Below, piece after piece: positions 21,230 to 32,465 of a stretch of DNA of 64,000 bases. Position 1 is the first letter of the stretch. Every line of letters starts with the position of its first letter. The DNA is taken from positions 608,248 through 672,247 of the forward strand of contig KZ308479.1 of NCBI GenBank assembly GCA_000376725.2. Direction: 5' to 3'. Source of the DNA: Ladona fulva. Lineage: Eukaryota; Arthropoda; Insecta; Odonata; Libellulidae. The position numbers and the translations under genes are program-made. The notes beneath the pieces are model-generated. The model saw only the letters and a program-made list of their open reading frames with translations, made no database searches and was not told where the DNA came from.

Positions 21230-21420
21230 ATCTCCATATATAGAGCCCCCCTTTCCCCCATCAGATACGAGGCCCCCCCCATCTGCAGCGGCCTCCCCGG
21301 GGAGAGGAGCCTATCCAATTCCAGGGCCCTGCGCAAACACCCCCGCGGCGGCCCAAAAAAAAGGTCGCTAGGGATGCCCGCCCCCTCAATCACGTCGTCG
21401 AGGCGATAAGGTGCTGGTGT
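21230..21420. other. GC-rich island, unassigned
   Basis: Runs of C and G with several CpG (CCCCGGGGAGAGG, CCCCCGCGGCGG). A 164-codon minus-strand frame (21064-21558) spans it but has no recognisable domain. It may be a compositional by-product. Confidence 0.3.
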
Positions 21421-22089
21421 ACGGCACAGAATTAAAGTTGACCCTGGCGATGATCGCATATTAAATGCGCCAGATAAAGCGGAAAGGGTGGAATTTTTAT
21501 TAGCCTCCTTGTCGACAACGCACCCGACGAAGGCGTCCGTTTTTCGACGAATAATCACCAGTTTACTCCCAGAAGCTTCTGAATTTCACGGGAATAACGC
21601 GGCTAAGCCCCACCTTCCAGAGAAGATCTTTAAATTTAGGTTTGCTCCGAAACCACGACGTGGAGAAACAGGGAAATTCCAAAATGGCGCCCCTTCCTTC
21701 CTCTGGGAGATTATTAAATATTTACGCACGAATGATTTCCTGAAACCACGCGCCGAAAATGGCTTCGGGGCATACGTAGATTAGAACTGTTAAGTTTTTA
21801 ATCGATTCAGTCATGTACGGCTAATAAAATTTCTATGAATTGTTATAATTCTAGATTAATCCTTTGGAAAAGGTTTTTGCATGTTTGCACGTTTATGCTC
21901 GTCGCACTAAAATTTTATTTTTTAAAGTCTGAGTATTCCGTACTCTCCACTTAAACGAATTTTCGAAACATTTGCACAGCTCAGAGTTAAATAAAAGCAA
22001 TAGTAATAATATACTACAAGGCACACATGCTAACCTTCTTTTGCAAGCACATGTTGACAGAATTCAATCAAACAAATAGGTAGCAACAC
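21421..22089. other. Non-coding DNA
   Basis: GC falls from the island into AT-rich sequence after 21780. A 98-codon frame (21488-21784, plus) is unrecognised. No repeat boundaries seen. Confidence 0.35.
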
Positions 22090-22700
22090 ATACATTTTCA
22101 GAAACAGAAATGTTTATGATTGCTATTCAAGATAGAGCCATAAAGGAAATAGCAGAAGTTCATTACCAAAGAGTCAAATGTGAATTCCAAACGTCGAAGG
22201 TGTAATACTCATTCATAAACAATAGAATACATTACACGTGTATGCAATGCAGTGGCAGGTTTAGAAGTGTCTTAGTGTGTAAAACACACTAAGACATGAT
22301 GGCTTATGCAATGAATATATCTCGAACTGCTAAGAAAGTGCAATGTAACACTAGAACATAAATTATGGTCAAAAATGACAACACTGCCTGCGATAGAAAA
22401 TGATTCATTTAAGGTTACAATAGGAACATTATAACCTACCGATAGTAATGACCAAACAGTAGACCGGATATAACTCTTCGTATAAAACAAGAAAAGGGGC
22501 ATATCCTGATATCTCCAATCCGAACACAAGAAATATGGGCATCAAACACAAAGAAAAAATACATACCCCTGCCGAAGAGATAAAAGAACTCAATAAGCAA
22601 AAATCTGTCCAAATTGTCCCAATAATAATTTCAGCAACCCGTGAAATACCTAATAGTTTACATAAAAGCTTTGAAAGAATTGGAATGGAAGATCAATAAT
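22090..22700 (+). pseudogene. LINE ORF2 C-terminal domain, decayed
   Basis: Two separated blocks are recognisable on the plus strand. Near 22110 is MIAIQDRAIKEIAEVHYQRV, resembling the AIQDxVIxTRxYxK segment. From about 22505 comes DISNPNTRNMGIKHKEKI, then IKELNKQKSVQIVPIIISAT and REIPNSLHKSFERIGMED before a stop. The second block matches the DI(A/S)(I/V)PNTHN...KxxKY...E(I/L)K.(L/M)W...V.(I/V)(I/V)P(I/V)(V/I)IS..G.IP ending of a large group of arthropod non-LTR elements. Frameshifts and stops lie between the blocks, and a cysteine-rich stretch expected between them is not recognisable. Not functional. Confidence 0.8.
22268..22296. repeat. perfect 13-bp hairpin
   Basis: TGTCTTAGTGTGT, a 3-nt AAA loop, then the exact complement. 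It lies between the two blocks of the LINE pseudogene at 22090-22700, where a zinc-knuckle-like region would be expected. It may mark a small palindromic insertion. Confidence 0.85.
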
Positions 22701-22811
22701 TGTTCAACTACAAAAAACCACGATAGATTAGTGCTTAATTAATCTGTAGATGTATATGTAAAACTATATAATATGGTTGCATTAGTAGTTCATATTAGTA
22801 TAAGCTAACGT

Positions 22812-22865
22812 CGCCACCAAACGCATCGTCCAACTTCGGCGGTGTTGATAAATAAATAAATAAGG
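22812..22865 (+). mobile_element. LINE 3' tail, (AAAT)n type
   Basis: GTCGCCACCAAACGCATCG, then CTTCGGCGGTGTTGATAAAT and (AAAT)n. CGCC and GGCG can pair. The same type, on the minus strand, is at 28195-28260 and 46028-46095 (GCCACC..., then AATAAATAAA). Just the tail remains. Confidence 0.55.
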
Positions 22866-22869
22866 AAAC

Positions 22870-23560
22870 ACAGATCACAAGACTACGGGTGAGTGTCTCA
22901 CACCTAGCATTTCCTGCATATTCACTCTTGATATCTATATATACATATATGAAAATATACGAGTCGTGAAATGGTGAAAGATGCAATTGGTGTCATTAAG
23001 AATAGCGAATAACAGTTGCCGTAGATGCAGTTACACGATTGGAACAGCCCCGGTCAGGCGTGAAAACAAGAGAAGAGCGGAAAATCCCAGTTTGAACAAC
23101 GTGCAATCAAATTAAGCGTCCACTTGGTCCGGATGAAAGCGTCGGCGGCGTATCTTATGAGATCGATGTGAATATCGCACACCTATCAGCCGGAAGGAGA
23201 GAATGAATGCAATCCGCACGATGAGAGATATTCGACTAACCTGAGAAAAATTTTAAGCGCTTTAGGATGGGAAATATCTCCCGGAATCGGCGATACACTC
23301 TAATTTATTGAGCCGAGTGCGGAGATGAAATTGAGGAAAAGCACGAAAGGGGAGAAAATTAGACGAAATCCAATTCGTACGCGGATGCGACCAGCATGGA
23401 ACGAATCAGATTCTGTTCACTGGGATTTGAAAACAACATATTTCACGAATTGGAGCTAAGTTAAATCATCCATTTTCCATAGTAACGTACTACTCAAAAC
23501 TTAAACTGGATGTACAGTTCCTTCCATAAAAATTGAACGATGTAATGCGTGGTTGCATGA
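22870..23560. other. Non-coding DNA, moderately GC-rich at 23030-23410
   Basis: No frame, repeat or tRNA-like element recognised. Confidence 0.4.
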
Positions 23561-23564
23561 AATC

Positions 23565-23720
23565 CGGAAGATTCGCTACAGTAGATTCGCGACATGTAGA
23601 CTTTCGCTGCCGTTTCAGCTTCGCTACCAAACTTTTCGCCACATATTTTTCTCTACAAAGAGTTTTCGCGACCAAATTTTTTCACTACAATGATTTTTCG
23701 TTAGAGAGCGTTTTCGCTCC
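23565..23720 (+). repeat. degenerate TTCGC(T/C)AC array
   Basis: The motif TTCGCTAC and variants (TTCGCGAC, TTCGCTGC, TTCGCCAC, TTCACTAC, TTCGCTCC) recur about nine times at roughly 13-20 bp spacing. They give a periodic but diverged array. The open frames on both strands here are caused by the periodicity. Confidence 0.6.
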
Positions 23721-23836
23721 GGTTTTTTTTTTAATTTTCACATATATACCCTGCAAATCTTCAGCGATGTTTGTCTGGCATAATTGCGAGTGACTATTAT
23801 CTTACACGTTTCCATTTATTGTTTACTCTCTTCTCA

Positions 23837-23881
23837 CCGGGGGGTTTGAACCCCCGAAACCGCCCCTTGAATACGCCTATG
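23837..23881 (-). mobile_element. G-run MITE end
   Basis: Minus strand: CATAGGCGTATTCAAGGGGC, then GGTTTCGGGGGTTCAAACCC continuing in Cs. The GGGGGTTCAAACCCCC palindrome and the GGCGTA start match the ends at 13725-13776 and 60455-60513. The partner end is not visible. Confidence 0.55.
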
Positions 23882-24679
23882 AAGGTCAGGTAGACTTCCA
23901 CGGGCCCAAAAATTCTCTAGCGAGCCACTTTTGGCACGCGTGCCATAGATTCACCATTGATCGAAGGTATTGGTAGGTTTATAAAGGATAAAAAATTCAG
24001 GTTTTAGTTTCCTTCGTAAATTCTGATACCCGTTTTTTACCTGGTCACGGAACCCCAATAAATTCGCTACTCTTCAATTAAGTTCATCTCCTCCGTCATT
24101 TACAAAATTTGAGTCAAAGTACAGCGAATCTGAATGTTGGCTGTAGAAACGTCAATTTATCTCCATTTCAGAACCTCGTGCGTGTTTCTTCTCCCAATTT
24201 TGGGCGGCGAAAACCCCAACTGAAAAATGACTCACCTCTCATCTTTAAGGAGGAGTTCGTAGCGCGACAAATGCATGCGATACGCATTAGCATTGAAGGG
24301 ATTTTAACAGGTGTATGGATGAACTCCTCGTCGTCAGCCAGGCAGGCGTTTCCGCCGAGCGATGCGACTCCACCCACGCACATCTGAAATTTAAATCATC
24401 CACGGAATGCATATTTCAAGAGCGCGGAAGGAATTGCGGCTTATTTTTCACTTCTTTTCTGAGGGCAACTGTTCTTACCGTTGGAGGGCGAGGCTGAAAC
24501 TTCCAATTCTATTCATTCCTATTTTTTTCGAGAATGCCACTCATGTTTCGGGATCAACAGCAATGGTGGCAGTTATTAAACTCTTTGTAGTAGATATCGT
24601 CACATGAGAGAGATTCCTCCAGTGGATAACGAGGAAAATCCGGAATTTTAAAGGAACAGATAGAAAAAAGGGAATCGTG
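23882..24679. other. Non-coding DNA
   Basis: Frames at 24109-24387 (plus) and 24168-24383 (minus) overlap each other and are unrecognised. Moderate GC. No other signal seen. Confidence 0.35.
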
Positions 24680-25145
24680 CCGTGTTATTTTTCGTTCCGG
24701 TTTTCCCTTCAGAACAACGGAAAAACAATTTCGGTATAATTCCGGTTTTGCTCCTTCTGCCAGCGTCTAACCGATTCGAACCGGATTTTTCGCACCAGCT
24801 ACTGTAATATCAGATCCTTCTGGAAGTTTGTTGTATTCATTCTAGCTTCACTCGCTTAAATTTCACTAAATCTTAGGCAAAACTTAGTAATAGTTAGATA
24901 TAGGTACATCGTAGTTGCTCGCGTATAGTAAACGTTCCTCCAATTACACTCAACGGAAATGTCCATTTTCTGATACCAATAATCGGAACGAAATAAATAA
25001 CGGTTTTCTGTTTTGATTCGGGTTCAAGAATTTAAGTTTTTTTCGGTTCGGGTACGGTTTTCACTCCGGCAAAAATGACGGTTCTTTCCGGTTTTGATTT
25101 CCGATTCAGTTCCAGTTCGATGCTCCGGTAGAAAGTCTTCAGCGA
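24680..25145 (+). repeat. CGGTT-rich dispersed repeat, near-complete copy
   Basis: Co-linear with 9365-9765: TCGTTCCGGTTTTCC, GTCTAACCGATTCGAACCGG, CTACTGTAATATCAGATCC, GGAAGTTTGTTGT, CTTAGTAATAGTTAG, then a second CGGTT-rich block ending near CGATGCTCCGG. Confidence 0.7.
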
Positions 25146-25360
25146 CAGAAGAACTGCTAACACACATTTGAAGAAGGGAGGCGTCAGACTAAAGATATAT
25201 TGAACGTAGACTGTACTTCCCGGGATGGAGGTCTTACTCCTCGATAAAGTCAACAATGAAACATAAACATTGATAAAATTGGCTTAGACGACGTTTCATA
25301 GTAACATCCCTGTTTTGTCCAGTTAAATAGTTTATACGCCAAGATATCTTTGCAACAACA

Positions 25361-25490
25361 AGGATACATTTACATATGTACCCTGCAAGCCGCATTTCGG
25401 CGTATGGCAGGGGGTGCATGCACCATGGCTCTATTTCCCTGTTCGATTACCATCGCGTATCGCTCGTGGAATAAATGAATTCTTGAAACG
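25361..25490 (-). mobile_element. LINE 3'-end fragment (FFPRTI family)
   Basis: Minus strand: CCATACGCCGAAATGCGGC and TTGCAGGGTACATATG, then an ATGTATCC end. The upstream part reads as the RT tail (FIPRAIRDGN-like, in place of FFPRTIxxYN). About 130 bp, 5'-truncated. Confidence 0.75.
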
Positions 25491-26099
25491 AAAGGATATG
25501 GAAACATTCCTAAGTGTAGGTACAGCGAAATGTCAATTATGTTATAATTCGAACAGAAACTTGGATGTGAAGAGAGAATAAAGTATAGAACCGCAAAAAC
25601 CGTAAATTAAGTATGGAGAGCATATACACACACAGGACACAAAGCAGTTTTACTAATCCAGGAGCGCTTCTCACCTATATTTAAAGAAAAATTAATCGCA
25701 CCAATGAGCACCAGCGTTGGGAAGTGCATGAAATTAAATGAGAGATGAAAGAGTGGGTGCGTAGAGCAGCAGACATGTGACCCAACATCTCGATCCGAAA
25801 AAAACTCCTTTTACGAGAGTATTAACACAACCGCCCGTAATAGAGACGCCCTTTGATTATTCCTTCCCCTTTTTGCTCCTTATCTCGTGTTCCACTCTTA
25901 TCACTGAAACAACAGCAGGAGGCGCAAACAGGGGGAGATGAGATGTTCCTGATACATGTGTGTACCCTGAGATCCTATTTCCTCAGCCTCTTTTGTCCCT
26001 TCCCTTTCATCTCTCTCCCACCTTTTGCCATGCGCCAAACGCACTTTCACAGCTTCTTCAGAATGCGTCGAAAAAATTTTTTTATTATTATTATTAATT
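25491..26099. other. Non-coding DNA
   Basis: C/T-rich at 25850-26060, which opens a 116-codon plus frame (25853-26203) that runs into the T165 array. Not a gene. Confidence 0.4.
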
Positions 26100-26935
26100 T
26101 CCTACTAGTAAACTCCTACAACAAGAATTCTGTCTGTACAGTATTCACCCCGAAGACTATTTTGATCCTCATCCCCTCAATCACTAGCTACGAAAAGCTT
26201 TGAAATGAGGCTTACTAGGCAAAATGAGGAGTGAGATATTTTGACCTTGTTTTCCTCACTGAGCCAGAATGCTACGTATTACTTTAAAACATCCCATAAA
26301 GTATTCAGTCGAAGGTCTGTTTGGACCTCATCCCTGCCATCATTACCTACGAAAATCTCAAAAGAAATCAATGAGGCTTTTAGGTGAGATGAGGAGTGAG
26401 ATACTCTACCTAGCTTTCCTCACTGCGCCAGAATGCTACGCATTGCTTTATAAATGCCCGTAATGTGTTCAGCACAATGATCGGTTAGGACCTCATCCCC
26501 TCTAACATCATCTAGGAACAGCTAAGAGAGGGAAATGTGGATTACCTGGCAAGATGAGAAATGAGGTAATTTGCGCTTGGTTTTCTCATTGAGCCAGAAG
26601 GCTAGGCGTAGCTTTAAGACTACTAGTATTCAGCTCGAAGGCAGGTTGGGACTTCATCCCCTCTACCATGAGCTACTAAGTGCAAGGAGAGGGGAATGAG
26701 GATCACTTGCCAAGACGAGGAGTAAGGTAGTTTGTACTTAGCCACGATTATTCAACCACGTGTAATTATACACGAGTAACACTTTTCGCAGAATTCTATT
26801 AGGAAAGACCTTAATTAGTGCCATTATTCAGCATAACTCATAACTGAACAGCTTTCATATGAGACAACGTTAGGAACTGAGATAAGAGTATATGAAATAT
26901 ACGTTTTTTATTATTCTGTACCAAAGGACAAACAA
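26100..26935 (+). repeat. T165 element, four tandem units
   Basis: Starts AGAATTCTGTCTGTACAGTA (the family left end). Units begin near 26206, 26372, 26536 and 26697 (spacings 166, 164 and 161 bp). Then comes the constant domain (ACGAGTAACACTTTTCGCAG, CCTTAATTAGTGCCATTATT) and the right end (CATAACTCATAACTG, GGAACTGAGATAAGAGTATA, TGTACCAAAGG). Units differ from one another by many substitutions, so the array is old. Confidence 0.85.
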
Positions 26936-28194
26936 AATATATATTACATTCATTAGGACATGGCAGGCCCGACGAGAGATGCGAAATTAAATTAAATAGA
27001 TTCTGAAGTCTATAATAATAGCATTCCTGAATTATTCCTACTTAAAAGTTTTTCTTTAATATCAGTGCTGGTAAATAAATCTGAGAATTTAATGCAAACT
27101 GAGCGGTCGAGGAGGTGAGCGTAATTTAAGCAGTGATGTGTGACATGTTAATGATATTTAATTGAATATATCATATCTGAGAGAATCGAGGAAAAATAAT
27201 TCAACTGAACTCCTCCTGTTGGCTAATAATTCATTTACTTTAGAGAGAAAAATGGGCGACAGAAGTAACTGTTTGAAATATAAAAGTGATGCGTTTTTTT
27301 CCTTATTTATTCAAACTTCAAACATGTGTTAGAGAAGCTTGTAAGAATCAGATTCTTTTTTAGCTGGGAAATTTTGATAAACGACTGCCTCCATTTTAAT
27401 GCTTTGAAGTAAAGTTTGTTGGTGCCACATACTTGAAGAAATGAATGGCACCCATGAAACCTCATTAGGGCGTTCAGAAACCTCATCAGGTGATGACGTG
27501 TAACTCAACACCAACGGTCATTTTCAGGTGTCGGAAATTTTGAAAGAATTTGTAGGTGAGTTATCGGTTATACTGTTAGGGATTGGAGTTGGGAAGGGCC
27601 GAGGAAGGTCGCTTACATTGTAAGGGTAGGGGTCGAAAATATTTTTAATACATCCATAGAATCCATCAACTTTTCCTAGAATTCTCACTCCGAAAGTACG
27701 CAATCGGCGAGTTATTTGAAAAGGCTGAGGAATTCCAATGCGTATGGTACTGTGCAATCCTCACTTCTCGAACTGGTAAAAGAAATTGGATGCTTTGGAG
27801 ACTAAGGAGATTTTTTCCACTTCTATAATACCTCTCCTCTCATATTCTGTTGCACGTTTCACCAAATCTTCCAATACTATCTTCCAAAACCAGAGAGTCA
27901 TCGCATGTCACCCGATCAAATCGTCCGTTAATTTTCCGTATAGTTTTTCCTAGACTTCCATCTTTAAAACTCGGTATCCCAATTTTATTTTCAATATTCT
28001 TCTGTTGAACCATTTCTCCTATGCTTTTAGTATTCTTTTCTCTGCTATTTCTCATCTTTCCCAGCAATCATAAATAAGACGAGTAATTTTTTCCCATGGA
28101 AACCAAGTTCTGTTTCAATAATAACTAAGCAAAATACTACTGTACAAGAAATGTACCTACTGAGTACTGTGTAAGCTGCTTTAACTTTGTTCAT
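26936..28194. other. AT-rich non-coding DNA
   Basis: Short frames only (60-77 codons). Nothing recognised on either strand. Confidence 0.45.
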
Positions 28195-28260
28195 TTATTT
28201 ATTAACAAATTTCGGCCGCTGTTACACACGTCTGGTGGCAGCATAATCACATAATATACA
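28195..28260 (-). mobile_element. LINE 3' tail, (AAAT)n type
   Basis: Minus strand: GCTGCCACCAGACGTGTGT, CAGCGGCCGAAATTTG, then TTAATAAATAAATG. Compare 22812-22865 and 46028-46095. Confidence 0.55.
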
Positions 28261-28749
28261 CATATTTAAAAATAAAAACAATAAAATATAGATAATCGCT
28301 AGTACTTGTTTTAATACCACAGTGTATGACATGTACCGTGTACTAGGTACTGGTAATTCTTTTACGGAAGTATTCTTGCTTAATAGTTACTAAAAGGCTG
28401 CAGTTTCCCTGAACAAATTTTATTCTAGCCTTAGCCCTGCCATACTTAGTTCGCAGTGTACATCAGCAACTTCGGATTCCGTTGAATTGATTTCACAGCC
28501 ATGTGCTATTTCGTCTTTCACTATAGAAAGAGATGGGAGATGGTCTAATTAAATGGTCTAAATAAATTCTAGTCCTAATTTCGACCAATAGAGAGGTTTT
28601 CATTGTATAGTACTGTAAAACAGACGAAAGTAGGAAAATAAAACAGCACTCTCTAGGACAGTGGATCCTGTTTTAACATAAAGAGAAACTTTAGCAAAAA
28701 TACCACGCACACAAACCAAAATAACACGACTAGTTTTGACGCATAAGTG

Positions 28750-28815
28750 TAATCTTAATTAATTAATTTATTTAAAAGAGGCCCATAAACAGCAAAAGGC
28801 CTTTACACGGGATTG
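28750..28815 (-). mobile_element. LINE 3' tail (AGGCC/GGCCT hairpin)
   Basis: Minus strand: AAAGGCCTTTTGCTGTTTAT, then GGGCCTCTTTTAAATAAAT and TAATTAATTAAG. The AGGCC and GGCCT arms are complementary. Only the end is present. Confidence 0.5.
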
Positions 28816-30000
28816 AATACAACAAAACTATGAAACTAAAAGTGATATTTTTTATAAATAAATAAGAAGACAAATACTGAAATAAAGAATAAGACAAATG
28901 ATCCAGCTGCAATTACAAATGAAACTACAGTTGACAATATAAGTAATACTTAAGTAAAGAATCATACCAATGGATTAGAAGAAAAAGGAAGAGATATTAT
29001 ACTGTATTCCCCCGTTTTTCATTTAACTCATGTATTTCCCTACCATTGCGGAAGACCGCAAAGTAACTCGTCAGTCAGTTGAATTTAAAACTGATGGACG
29101 AGTAAAGGTACTGAGGGGAAATAAATCCATTTTTCCTACCGCAGTTCTTACATTCGAATCTTTCCTTATAATATCTAAATATAGATGAAACGGCCACGGC
29201 TCGATCGGTGCCCGGAATTTGAGAAATGAAAGAGAGTCTGTCTCGAGAGGAGTGACTAAGCAAATGATGTATAAATGCATTCGGAAGAGGGATTTCTGTC
29301 CGCCATGACTAAGAACTTATCCACAAAACGACCGACGCCTGTCTCCGCCAACCGCTCGCCCCTCTTCAACTTCACTTCAATCCCACACTTTGACGAACGT
29401 TTCCTTCTCCACCTTGTCACCGGCATTTTCTCATTTACACTCCAAAATTGCTAATCAATATAAGAAGGACTGCTGTCCGTCCTTTACCTTCGGATTGAGA
29501 ATTCGTCAAACGCCGGCCCTTTCTTTCCGCACCTACGCGGACATTTAAATCACTCCGCTTCACAGTCACATATATTACGTCGAGTGAAAGTGAAATGGAA
29601 GGAATTACCGCATTCTCGATAAACTCGTCTTCATATGTAAAATTAGTGAAAAACGAAAGTGATGAGATTCAGTAAAGGGAAGAAAGCTACATTAACGATC
29701 ACGTAGATAGTGAAAACTAGAACAGGTACATAAATTCTCTTATTAGGAAAGTGTTCTATCTCGGGATGAGAGATGTACAGATGAGGTTTGAAAAAGAGTA
29801 GCATCGTCCAAGAAAGCTTTCGTGAAGGTGAATAAGTGACTAGAGGTCCCAATAAAGGAATCAGGAAAAGATTGGTAAAATCCTTGGTGAGGAGTGTTTT
29901 GCTGTAATTCATCCGGTGATTCTTTCTGGAGGACTTCAACTATTTCGAAGGACTCTTCACACGTTTTCTTTTCAAGAATCCTTTGTGATTTCGACTTTAT
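28816..30000. other. Non-coding DNA
   Basis: Frames at 29071-29280 and 29643-29939 (minus) are unrecognised. A C-rich patch at 29320-29420. No transposon signature. Confidence 0.4.
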
Positions 30001-30545
30001 TCATCTACATAAATACCATGCAAGCCGCCTTTCGGCGTGTGGCAGGGGGTGTAAACACCAAGCCTTCGATTTACTCATTTAGCTTATTGATGCCTCGTAT
30101 CGTTCACGGAAACAATGAGCCCATATAACGACTTGTACTCGCATGTATTACTTTTATTTAACGCTCCTTGTCGGCTCAGGTACCAGGGCGGTCGCATAAT
30201 ACCGATTACGTCTTCCGCAAATGTAATTTCTCTAAATTTATCAAACAATCGCAACCTAGCCTCAAATCTCCTTTCTTTCAAACCTCCTTCTTACAGCAAT
30301 TTTGTTACGCTTCTTTTTCTATCATGGCGCTTATTAAAAAAATTGAACCGCCTTGCGCTGTACTTTCTTGAGTACACGTTTCATCCGCCGCATCCCACAT
30401 ACTCGCCGCATATTCCACACGGAGCCTGACTAAGGTTATATAACATCGCTCTCTAAACTTTCCATCGAATCTACCTACAATGCACTCTATAAAATCGAGC
30501 CTTGGAGTTGCTTTACCGCATACTTTCAATAATGCTTTCATATGC
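30001..30545 (-). mobile_element. LINE 3'-end fragment (FFPRTI family), longest copy
   Basis: From 30540 down the minus strand: GRFDGKFRERCYITLVRLRV followed by EYAAS-W, then RRFEARLRLFDKFREITFAE and DVIGIMRPP. Then comes the 3' end (CTGCCACACGCCGAAAGGCG, GCTTGCATGGTATTTATG, TAGATGAA). This is the thumb and C-terminal end of a CR1/Jockey-group ORF2: (L/Y)xxLVRPxLEYAxxVWDP...FDKFR...RTI. Frameshifts separate the blocks. It is the reference copy for the family in this window. Confidence 0.85.
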
Positions 30546-30867
30546 GGTCTTATGCCTTTACATGTTGGATTCCGATGAAAAACTATTTCGTTGTCTATGG
30601 TCTAATAAAAAGTGGTTTCATAGGAGGAAATAGCATTCTAATATGTTGAAAACAGTTACTGAAATCGCTTTAAAATTAAATTATGATTCAAAATGTCTGC
30701 ACTTGCATTTTCAATAAATGGCAGATTTTTTTTCCGGAAAATGAACGCAATGGATAAAACATTATGCATAATAAATTGGGGGAGAGCAAGTTCATAACCT
30801 AGAGATATCCAAAGGTTAACGGAGATGACAATCTGGCAGTTCCCTAGCGGATTTATGCTACTAGATA

Positions 30868-30945
30868 GATAGACCCTTTATTGGCGAGGTTAGGCCCATG
30901 TGGGTCTCTCTTCCACCTAACCTAACTAGACAATGATAGAGGAGC
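30868..30945 (-). mobile_element. LINE 3' tail (CCCA/TGGG hairpin)
   Basis: Minus strand: GTTAGGTGGAAGAGAGACCC, ACATGGGCCTAACCTCGCC, AATAAAGGGTCTATCTATC. Same order of parts as the other tails: hairpin, CTCGCC, AATAAAG, simple repeat (TCTA)n. The coding part is absent. Confidence 0.6.
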
Positions 30946-31494
30946 TGCAGGGTAACGGAGTCCGGTTTGATCCCTAATCACACTGATAGTTTTACTTCAA
31001 TCTCAATTTGGAGTAATTCAAACGATTTTTCCGTGAGAATACTGAGCACACCTTCACTACATCGAGAGAAACGACGGAAGGAAGGCGTTCGAGACAAGAC
31101 ATCGAGGGCTGTGGTTGATTCCTCCAAACGAGGAAATGATAGCTCTGGTTAATGAATAAAGAAAAGGAATGAGCTTCCCGGAAGAGCGTTCAAAATAAAA
31201 ACATTGAACTTCCTTCTTTTCCACAGTTCATTTGAAGGAAGACTCCGAAGTATCTCGTAAGAGAAACCTCAACGACTCTTTGGTGAGACCAACCATGTTC
31301 ACTTGAAAACCGAGGGCCACTGCTTGAGGGCGAAAAAATAAGTCAGTCGTCAATGAATTTAAGAAAGAGCTATTGACGCCTATAACATTGTTTAACCGGT
31401 AATGTTCATTTTACTCCACAATAACTCAAAGCTAAAGTAGGCCTTATATGCAGAACAATACTGTGTTAACAAACATTTTAGCATAATACAGCTG
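30946..31494. other. Non-coding DNA
   Basis: One 61-codon frame (30967-31152), unrecognised. Nothing else seen. Confidence 0.4.
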
Positions 31495-31625
31495 GATAGT
31501 CGGAATCGGATTCGGTTAGATCTCATAGCCAAACCATTTACTAACAAAAGTCCAAGTGAGGGGTCGAGGCCTACTAGTTAAGACGAGGATTGAGGTACTT
31601 TGGTCATGCATATCCCTTTATCACG
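31495..31625 (+). repeat. T165 element, single degenerate unit
   Basis: CGGTTAGATCTCATAGCC, GTGAGGGGTCGAGGCCTACT, AGTTAAGACGAGGATTGAGG, TACTTTGGTC correspond in order to one T165 unit (about 65-70% by eye). Confidence 0.5.
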
Positions 31626-31784
31626 TAATAGTATCGGAATGACACTATGATTTATAGCGTTCAATAAGATGAAATGTTATTGTTACATGTCCTTGATAGA
31701 CTTAATATCATCACACCCTTAGTAAACAAAACTAAATGACCAAGACAGAAATTTACCTCTGATCGTTGTAATCGCACTACAGAA

Positions 31785-31855
31785 GCCATAAGGGTAAATT
31801 AGACAAGGTGTTAATACACCCCCTGCCGTACGCCACTGGCGGCTGGAGGGGAATA
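31785..31855 (+). mobile_element. LINE 3'-end fragment, variant
   Basis: CACCCCCTGCCGTACGCCAC, then TGGCGGCTGGAGGGG. This is the 3'-end block of the FFPRTI-type family in the variant form also seen inverted at 33222-33480 (CCCCTGCCATACGCCACTGG). Confidence 0.6.
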
Positions 31856-32159
31856 ATTCTACAATGAAAGATACCACGTGGCAAAAGACGATGGAATTTA
31901 TCGACAATGTTACCATTTAAAGAAACTGTACCACAGAAAATTTAATCTTTTTCTTAACAAATGCACCGAGTTAACGATAAGGGCGACTAAACCACCTCGG
32001 GCGTAACTAACTATCCCTTGAATGGACGTAGAAAACACACGTAAGATCTAAAGGAGTAAGAAAATACGACGAAAGGCACAATCCAGCGCAAGGTGATACA
32101 ATTTGTTAAAAAATACTATGACAAAATAACTAGCGTTACCCAAATGACTTCCGACACAG

Positions 32160-32465
32160 GTTGGGAATCCCTGAATGAAAGGAGATTAGAAGCTAGGCTG
32201 TGATTGCTTGATATATTCAGAGGAAGTACGTAAACCTGCGGAAGACGTAATCGGTATTATGCGACCACCTTGAAAATTTGGCCGTTCCGACAATGAGCGT
32301 AAAATAAGAGAAACAGATTCGAGGACAAGTCTTTTTAAGGACTCATTCTTTCCGCGAACGATACGCGATAACATTAAGGTAAAAAGGTAACTTGAACGCT
32401 CGGAGTTTACACCCCATGCCACACGCCGAAAGGCGGCTTGCAGGGAATCTATGTAGATGTAGATG
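32160..32465 (+). mobile_element. LINE 3'-end fragment (FFPRTI family)
   Basis: Plus strand: AAAGGAGATTAGAAGCTAGG (RRLEAR), then a frameshifted DKFRE..FAEDVIGIMRPP region and a region matching RNSFFPRTI. It ends CATGCCACACGCCGAAAGGC, GGCTTGCAGGGAATC, TATGTAGATGTAGATG. A 155-codon minus frame over it is a by-product. Confidence 0.8.

Noticed and set aside
21064..21558. 164-codon minus frame over a GC-rich island
   Set aside because: Glycine/arginine-rich composition follows the C/G runs; no domain and no neighbouring exon seen.
2215..25145. CGGTT tracts as telomere-type repeats
   Set aside because: Arthropod telomeric repeats are TTAGG-type. The CGGTT motif here is irregular and tied to a dispersed repeat with an AT-rich core.
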